A stretch of 8,611 bases of DNA from Betaproteobacteria bacterium (GTDB taxonomy: Bacteria > Pseudomonadota > Gammaproteobacteria > Burkholderiales > Burkholderiaceae_E): NCBI GenBank assembly GCA_009922405.1, contig RFVZ01000106.1, positions 1 through 8,611 on the forward strand, read 5' to 3'. Each line of letters begins with the position of its first letter. Position 1 is the first letter of the stretch. Positions 4,543 to 8,611 of the stretch are shown piece after piece. The notes below the pieces were generated by a model, which saw only the letters and a program-made list of their open reading frames with translations, searched no databases and was not told where the DNA came from. The position numbers were made by a program, and so were the translations under genes.

Positions 4543-6270
4543 ATGTCTTTGCGGATGCCCCTGTCAATCTTCCAGCCCCTTCGAATATTCGCGGCTCTGG
4601 CTCTGAGCCTTGCACTGACCTGTGCAGGTTGCGGCGGTGGCGGTTCCACCTCGGGTAGCAGCGGGACCTCCGGTGCGGGCGGAGGGCCAAGCTCCGAACC
4701 CCTGAGCGGAATCGGCCAGCCGGACGCCAGCGGCAGGGTGCGCACCGCAGCGAATTGCCTCCTGAGTTTCCAGGTGCCCAGCGCAGCCCCAGGGACCGGC
4801 ACCGACCCACTCCTGGTGCAGCAATGGCATCTCAACAACACTGGCCAGAGCGGTGGGACGTCAGGCGAGGACCTGCGTGCAACCCTTGCCTGGCCAACCA
4901 GCCGGGGTGCCGGTGTCCGGATCGCGGTTACCGACGACGGGATCGACATTACTCACCCGGACTTGGCTCCAAACGTGATTGCCAATGAGAGCTACAACTA
5001 CCTCCTGGCGAACTCGGTCTGGCCATTGCCATGCACCAACCAAGACACCCACGGCACCTCAGTCGCAGGGATTGCAGTCGCGCGCGATGGCAACGGCGTC
5101 GGCGGCGCAGGGGTTGCTCCCCAGGCCTCAATGGTTGCCTATAACGCCCTTTCCGCCAATGATGATGCGTCCTTGGCCGACGCAATGACGCGAGGCAAGA
5201 ATAACCAAATCTGGCATAACAGTTGGGGCTCTCCCGATGAAGGCAGACCCGAACCCGCGCCGCGAATTTGGGAACAGGCAATCGACGAAGGCCTCCGATC
5301 TGCCCGCTCGGGGCGCGGCGCCATCTTCGTCTTTCCAGGCGGCAATGGTGGCCGGATCGATGTTCGAAGCGCGAGCGGATTCATTGCTGCCACGATTGCC
5401 GATGATTCCAATCTGGATGGTTACGCCAACAAGCGTGGCGTGATTGCAGTTTGTTCCGTCGACGACCGCGGCATCGCGCCGACCTACGCCGAGAAGGGGG
5501 CGAATTTGGTCGTCTGCGCGCCTGGTCAGGGTCGCAACGAAGGCATTGTCACGACGGCAATCCTTGGCAATTACCGGACAGATTTTTCGGGAACGTCGGC
5601 CAGTGCCCCAATGATCGCTGGGACTGCCGCCTTGATGCTAGCGGCCAACCCGAACCTCACCTGGCGCGATGTTCAGCGCATCCTGGCAACCACGGCGCGA
5701 CAGAATCATCCTGCTGATCCCGGCTGGATAACGGCCGGTGGGATTCGATTCAATCATCGGTATGGCTTTGGTGTCGCTGACGCCGATGCTGCAGTCCGCG
5801 CCGCGAGGACTTGGGTGTCGGTCGGTGGGAGCGCAGAACAAAAGGTCTGCGGTCCCTTCATACGTTCCCCTGGCGTCCAGATACCCGACAGTCCCAGCTT
5901 TGGCGTCCCGGGGAGTGCCGTTACAGACTTTATGTCGACTCCAAATTGTGGAATCACCAACCTTGAGTTCGTCGAAGTTCACTTCACTTCCAATCACCCC
6001 TATGCCGGCGACCTCCGCATTCGGCTTATCAGCCCCAACAATCTCGTGAGTGAACTGGCCAATGAGCGCGCTTGCGGCAGCAATGTGCCGAATGCGAGCA
6101 ATCCTTGCCGCGTCGGCTACAACGATTGGCGTTTTGGCAGCGTCCGACACTTGGGTGAGCCACTGACTGCAAATCAGGCACTCGGGCCCTGGACCCTCGA
6201 GGTCTCGGACCGGGGTCCGCAGGATGTCGGCGCCCTATCGAGCTGGTCTCTCACCCTTTACGGCAAGTGA
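4543..6270 (+). CDS. Exported kexin-like S8 serine protease with P domain, propeptide-deficient
   Basis: This is a subtilase of the kexin/furin type (575 residues from this start). The N-terminus has an Arg-containing stretch, a hydrophobic core (about 13-26) and a lipobox-like TCAGC ending at Cys30, then a Gly/Ser linker (31-53). A lipid-anchored exported protein is therefore likely. The catalytic domain opens at about residue 88 with PLLVQQWHLNNTGQ. Catalytic residues are Asp131 (AVTDDGID), His170 (DTHGTSVAG), oxyanion Asn268 (PGGNGG) and Ser352 (GTSASAP). SWGSPDEG (227-234) and D-x-x-N-x-DGY-x-N (287-296) match the acidic S1 and calcium sites of Kex2/furin, predicting cleavage after Lys/Arg. 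A P (homo B) domain spans about 433-575 (YAGDLRIRLISP, WTLEVSDRG, WSLTLYGK). No prodomain lies between linker and catalytic domain. Starts at 4486, 4543 and 4555 all lack a Shine-Dalgarno; signal-peptide shape favours 4543 or 4555. Confidence 0.9.
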   Translation: MSLRMPLSIFQPLRIFAALALSLALTCAGCGGGGSTSGSSGTSGAGGGPSSEPLSGIGQPDASGRVRTAANCLLSFQVPSAAPGTGTDPLLVQQWHLNNTGQSGGTSGEDLRATLAWPTSRGAGVRIAVTDDGIDITHPDLAPNVIANESYNYLLANSVWPLPCTNQDTHGTSVAGIAVARDGNGVGGAGVAPQASMVAYNALSANDDASLADAMTRGKNNQIWHNSWGSPDEGRPEPAPRIWEQAIDEGLRSARSGRGAIFVFPGGNGGRIDVRSASGFIAATIADDSNLDGYANKRGVIAVCSVDDRGIAPTYAEKGANLVVCAPGQGRNEGIVTTAILGNYRTDFSGTSASAPMIAGTAALMLAANPNLTWRDVQRILATTARQNHPADPGWITAGGIRFNHRYGFGVADADAAVRAARTWVSVGGSAEQKVCGPFIRSPGVQIPDSPSFGVPGSAVTDFMSTPNCGITNLEFVEVHFTSNHPYAGDLRIRLISPNNLVSELANERACGSNVPNASNPCRVGYNDWRFGSVRHLGEPLTANQALGPWTLEVSDRGPQDVGALSSWSLTLYGK

Positions 6271-6280
6271 CGGTTCCATC

Positions 6281-6829
6281 ATGAAAATGCCACCCATGTA
6301 TCGGCGCCCTCATCTGGGAATGATCATTCAAATGCTGGGGGTTCTTATCTTCAGCGTATTCAGTGGCGCTGCGTCGGCCGGGGCCGAGCCGCCAACCGTT
6401 GCTCCGGTCACCTCCTGGCACGATGGGCGTCAAACGCGCGGCCTTTGGCTTGATCCTACTCGCGAGGCCGAGTTCGCCACGCGTGGCGGCGGAACCGTTC
6501 AGCCTAAACAAGCACCCCAGGCAGCCACCCAGCCTTCACAGGCGCAACGATCCCCCCTTTTTTTTGATAACCCCGCACTGAATGGAACCCCGCGCGCGCT
6601 GCCAGGCGGGGTTCTTGTTGAACTCAAAATCCCGACCGAGACCAACGCCGCAAGGCTGCAACTGGAATCCGACGGGCTGACGCCCGTGCGCGCGATTGTT
6701 GGCGATCGGATCTGGTTGGTCGCTTCACCCCCCGGGCTCGCGGCGCTCGAGTTAGCCAACCGCCTGCAACAAGGTGGTCGTTACGCCTCCGCGCAGCCAA
6801 ACTGGTGGCAGCCTCGCGTCCCAAAATGA
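6281..6829 (+). CDS. Exported prodomain-like protein, putative external chaperone/inhibitor of the adjacent subtilase
   Basis: The 182-residue product has a Sec signal peptide (Arg at 8-9, hydrophobic 12-28, cleavage probably after ASA near residue 33) and no cysteine. WHDG (46-49) and LWLDPTREAEF (55-65) are followed by a Gln/Pro/Ala-rich linker (about 73-93). The C-terminal part, about 107-182, has the pattern of a subtilase N-terminal prodomain. It begins LPGGVLVELKIP, continues GLTPVRAIVGDRIWLV, then a helix in LAALELANRLQQ, and ends YASAQPNWW plus a basic tail ending in Lys182. The upstream protease lacks this domain and ends 10 nt earlier, so I infer the protein folds or inhibits it in trans, as ORF2 does for ASP of Aeromonas sobria. 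The ATG at 6281 was preferred over an upstream in-frame ATG (6224) that overlaps the protease and would spoil the signal peptide. Confidence 0.65.
   Translation: MKMPPMYRRPHLGMIIQMLGVLIFSVFSGAASAGAEPPTVAPVTSWHDGRQTRGLWLDPTREAEFATRGGGTVQPKQAPQAATQPSQAQRSPLFFDNPALNGTPRALPGGVLVELKIPTETNAARLQLESDGLTPVRAIVGDRIWLVASPPGLAALELANRLQQGGRYASAQPNWWQPRVPK
6552..6565 (+). repeat. C6T8 homopolymer pair inside the chaperone gene
   Basis: Six C followed by eight T encode part of S-P-L-F-F-D in the linker of the prodomain-like protein. Runs of this length in coding sequence are prone to polymerase or ribosome slippage. A one-base change would destroy the C-terminal prodomain-like region while leaving the signal peptide. 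Confidence 0.6.
6569..6614 (+). other. Strong hairpin with a competing second arm inside the chaperone gene
   Basis: GAACCCCGC (6585-6593) pairs perfectly with GCGGGGTTC (6606-6614), a 9-bp stem with a 12-nt loop. The next bases are TTGTTG. A second copy of AACCCCGC at 6569-6576 can pair with the same GCGGGGTT (6606-6613), so two mutually exclusive hairpins are possible. This resembles an attenuator layout, but lies within codons and could be a by-product of GC-rich coding. Confidence 0.4.
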
Positions 6830-6839
6830 CGAATTCCCC

Positions 6840-8611
6840 ATGAGAACCGATCAGCCAGTCACGATCCAACGTTCCGACTACGCGCCGCCGGCTTACACGG
6901 TTGACACCGTTGACCTCGAATTTAATCTCGACTGCGAGACGACCCGGGTCGAGGCGTCGATGTCAGTCAGGCGATTGGCCTCCCTAGGGATTCCCCTTCG
7001 ATTTGCTGGCGACGGGCCCAAACTCCTTGAAGTCGAAATCGACACGCACCGGTTGTCCGCAGCCGAATGGGAGATCGCGCCAGACGGCGCACTGGTGTTA
7101 ACTCCAGAAACCTTGGCCAAATACTGCGACGACCGGTTCGGCATCCAGTTTCAACTCAAAACCGTGGTGGAGATTGCGCCCGCTCAAAATACCGCCCTCA
7201 GCGGTTTGTATGTATCCGGCCAATCGCTCTATACCCAGTGTGAGGCGGAGGGATTCCGCCGGATCACATTTTTCCCGGATCGCCCCGATGTGATGGCCCG
7301 CTATCGGGTCACCCTGCGCGGCGACCGCGCCCAGTTTCCCGTGTTGCTCTCAAACGGAAACCTGATCGACCAGGGCGTCGAGCCGGGTGACAAGCACCAC
7401 TGGGCGCGGTGGGAAGACCCTTTTCCAAAGCCAAGCTATTTGTTCGCTTTGGTGGCAGGCGGGCTCGTGGTTCACGAAGAGCGCTGGCAACGCCGATCGG
7501 GGCGCGACGCATTGCTCCAGGTTTGGGTCGAACCGGGCAACCTCGATAAGACTGCACACGCCATGGCGTCGCTTAAGCAAGCGATCCGGTGGGACGAAAC
7601 GCGATTTGGACTGGAACTCGATCTAGATCGCTACATGATTGTTGCGGTGGGCGATTTCAACATGGGCGCCATGGAGAACAAGGGCCTTAACCTGTTCAAT
7701 ACGCGCTACGTTTTTGCAAACCCCCGGATTGCAACTGACGACGATTATTTCAACATTACCTCGGTGGTTGGACACGAGTACTTCCACAATTGGACCGGCA
7801 ACCGGATCACGTGCCGCGACTGGTTCCAATTGACACTCAAAGAGGGACTGACCGTCTTCAGGGATCAGGAATTTTCAGCCGATTTATTGGCGGAGTCCGC
7901 CAGTTCAGATGCGATGGCCGCGAGTGCACGTGCGGTTCAGCGCATTGACAATGTGCGCTTCCTACGAAGCCAGCAGTTCGCAGAGGACGCGGGCCCAATG
8001 GCCCACCCCATCCGGCCAGAAAGCTATCAAGAAATCAACAATTTCTACACCGTCACGGTGTACGAAAAAGGCGCCGAAGTCATCCGGATGCTACAGACCC
8101 TTGTCGGACAAGCGGGTTTTCGTAGCGGGATGGACCTTTATTTCGCCCGCCATGATGGCCAGGCGGTCGCCTGCGATGACTTCGTCGCCGCGATCGCGGA
8201 CGCCAACGGCCGCGACCTTGATCAATTCAGGCGCTGGTACGAAACGGCTGGAACACCCCACGTATTTGCTCGCGGGCATTGGGATGCAAACACAAAGCGC
8301 TACACGCTACACCTTGCTCAATGGCTACCCGCCGTAGCGGGTCGTGTGGCAGGGGCGCCGGATCGCCCACTACACATTCCAATTGCCGTCGGATTACTCG
8401 GTTCCGATGGAACCGATCTGATTGGGACGCAGCTAATCGAACTGACTCAGGCGGAACAAGAAATCACCTTTGATGGCATTCACGCAGAACCAGTCCCCTC
8501 GCTGGGTCGAGGCTTCTCAGCACCAATCATTCTTGATTTCCCTTATCGAACCCAGGATCTGGTGCACCTGATTGCATTCGACAGCGATCCATTTAATCGC
8601 TGGGAAGCCGC
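6840..8611 (+). CDS. pepN: Aminopeptidase N (M1 family), 3' end outside window
   Basis: PepN is the major broad-specificity cytoplasmic aminopeptidase of Gram-negative bacteria, a zinc enzyme that removes N-terminal residues in the last steps of protein breakdown. 590 codons are visible with no stop; E. coli PepN has 870 residues, so about two thirds is present. The substrate-binding GAMEN motif is at 276-280. The zinc site HEYFH (312-316) with Glu 19 residues on (Glu335, in LKEGLT) gives HExxH-x18-E. The transition-state Tyr is in VTVYEKGAE (Tyr408). The N-terminus MRTDQPVTIQRSDYAPPAY is typical of the proteobacterial enzyme, which fixes the ATG at 6840. No Shine-Dalgarno is seen. It starts 10 nt after the chaperone gene and may be co-transcribed with it. 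Confidence 0.97.
   Translation, partial: MRTDQPVTIQRSDYAPPAYTVDTVDLEFNLDCETTRVEASMSVRRLASLGIPLRFAGDGPKLLEVEIDTHRLSAAEWEIAPDGALVLTPETLAKYCDDRFGIQFQLKTVVEIAPAQNTALSGLYVSGQSLYTQCEAEGFRRITFFPDRPDVMARYRVTLRGDRAQFPVLLSNGNLIDQGVEPGDKHHWARWEDPFPKPSYLFALVAGGLVVHEERWQRRSGRDALLQVWVEPGNLDKTAHAMASLKQAIRWDETRFGLELDLDRYMIVAVGDFNMGAMENKGLNLFNTRYVFANPRIATDDDYFNITSVVGHEYFHNWTGNRITCRDWFQLTLKEGLTVFRDQEFSADLLAESASSDAMAASARAVQRIDNVRFLRSQQFAEDAGPMAHPIRPESYQEINNFYTVTVYEKGAEVIRMLQTLVGQAGFRSGMDLYFARHDGQAVACDDFVAAIADANGRDLDQFRRWYETAGTPHVFARGHWDANTKRYTLHLAQWLPAVAGRVAGAPDRPLHIPIAVGLLGSDGTDLIGTQLIELTQAEQEITFDGIHAEPVPSLGRGFSAPIILDFPYRTQDLVHLIAFDSDPFNRWEA

Noticed and set aside
5638..6150. 170-codon open frame on the minus strand
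   Set aside because: It is antisense to the subtilase catalytic and P domains and shows no domain pattern or ribosome site; the plus frame has clear catalytic motifs.
1606..8197. Cyanobacterial origin, suggested by GCGATCGC palindromes
   Set aside because: The minCDE operon with this MinE and MinC form, the M1 PepN N-terminus and the gene set fit a betaproteobacterium better; the palindrome excess is reported as an anomaly instead.

Overview
The window reads like a chromosomal segment of a Gram-negative bacterium, most likely a betaproteobacterium of the Burkholderiales type. The basis is the style of the Min proteins and of the PepN N-terminus, a TerB-like neighbour, a two-gene CHR pair and a moderately high GC content. 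This is recognition by eye, not a database result. Nothing looks like a phage, IS element, plasmid, tRNA, rRNA or CRISPR array.

Layout. (1) 3-185, +: the C-terminal end of a TerB-like protein. It converges on the division-site operon minC-minD-minE (2243 down to 239, minus strand), and a GC-rich hairpin lies between them. (2) 2299-3385, +: two overlapping short CHR (chromate transporter family) genes, divergent from minC. They abut a convergent gene with no spacer. (3) 3386-4342, minus strand: a stress pair, an Hsp20 small heat-shock protein followed by a UspA protein. The hsp20 stop codon lies inside a 12-bp tandem repeat, and its leader is a 9-bp periodic pyrimidine tract. (4) 4543 to the right edge, +: a probable three-gene operon with 10-nt spacers. 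It encodes a secreted, probably lipid-anchored, kexin-like subtilase with a P domain, a small exported protein that resembles a subtilase prodomain, and aminopeptidase N (pepN), which is cut by the window edge.

How the genes work together. MinC, MinD and MinE form the oscillating inhibitor that places the FtsZ ring. The CHR pair probably acts as one transporter built from two half-size proteins. Hsp20 and UspA are stress proteins that may be co-transcribed.

The most interesting part is region 4. The protease has a full catalytic domain (Asp, His, Asn and Ser all visible) and kexin-type S1 acidic residues, but no recognisable propeptide. The next gene encodes an exported protein whose C-terminal ~75 residues look like that missing propeptide. 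This resembles the propeptide-deficient kexin-like protease ASP of Aeromonas sobria, which needs the external chaperone ORF2 encoded next to it. I infer a similar trans-acting prodomain here. Secondary signals are an apparent excess of GATC and of the octamer GCGATCGC, possible RNA structure in the hsp20 leader and in the chaperone gene, and a lack of Shine-Dalgarno sequences on the plus-strand genes whose starts are visible.
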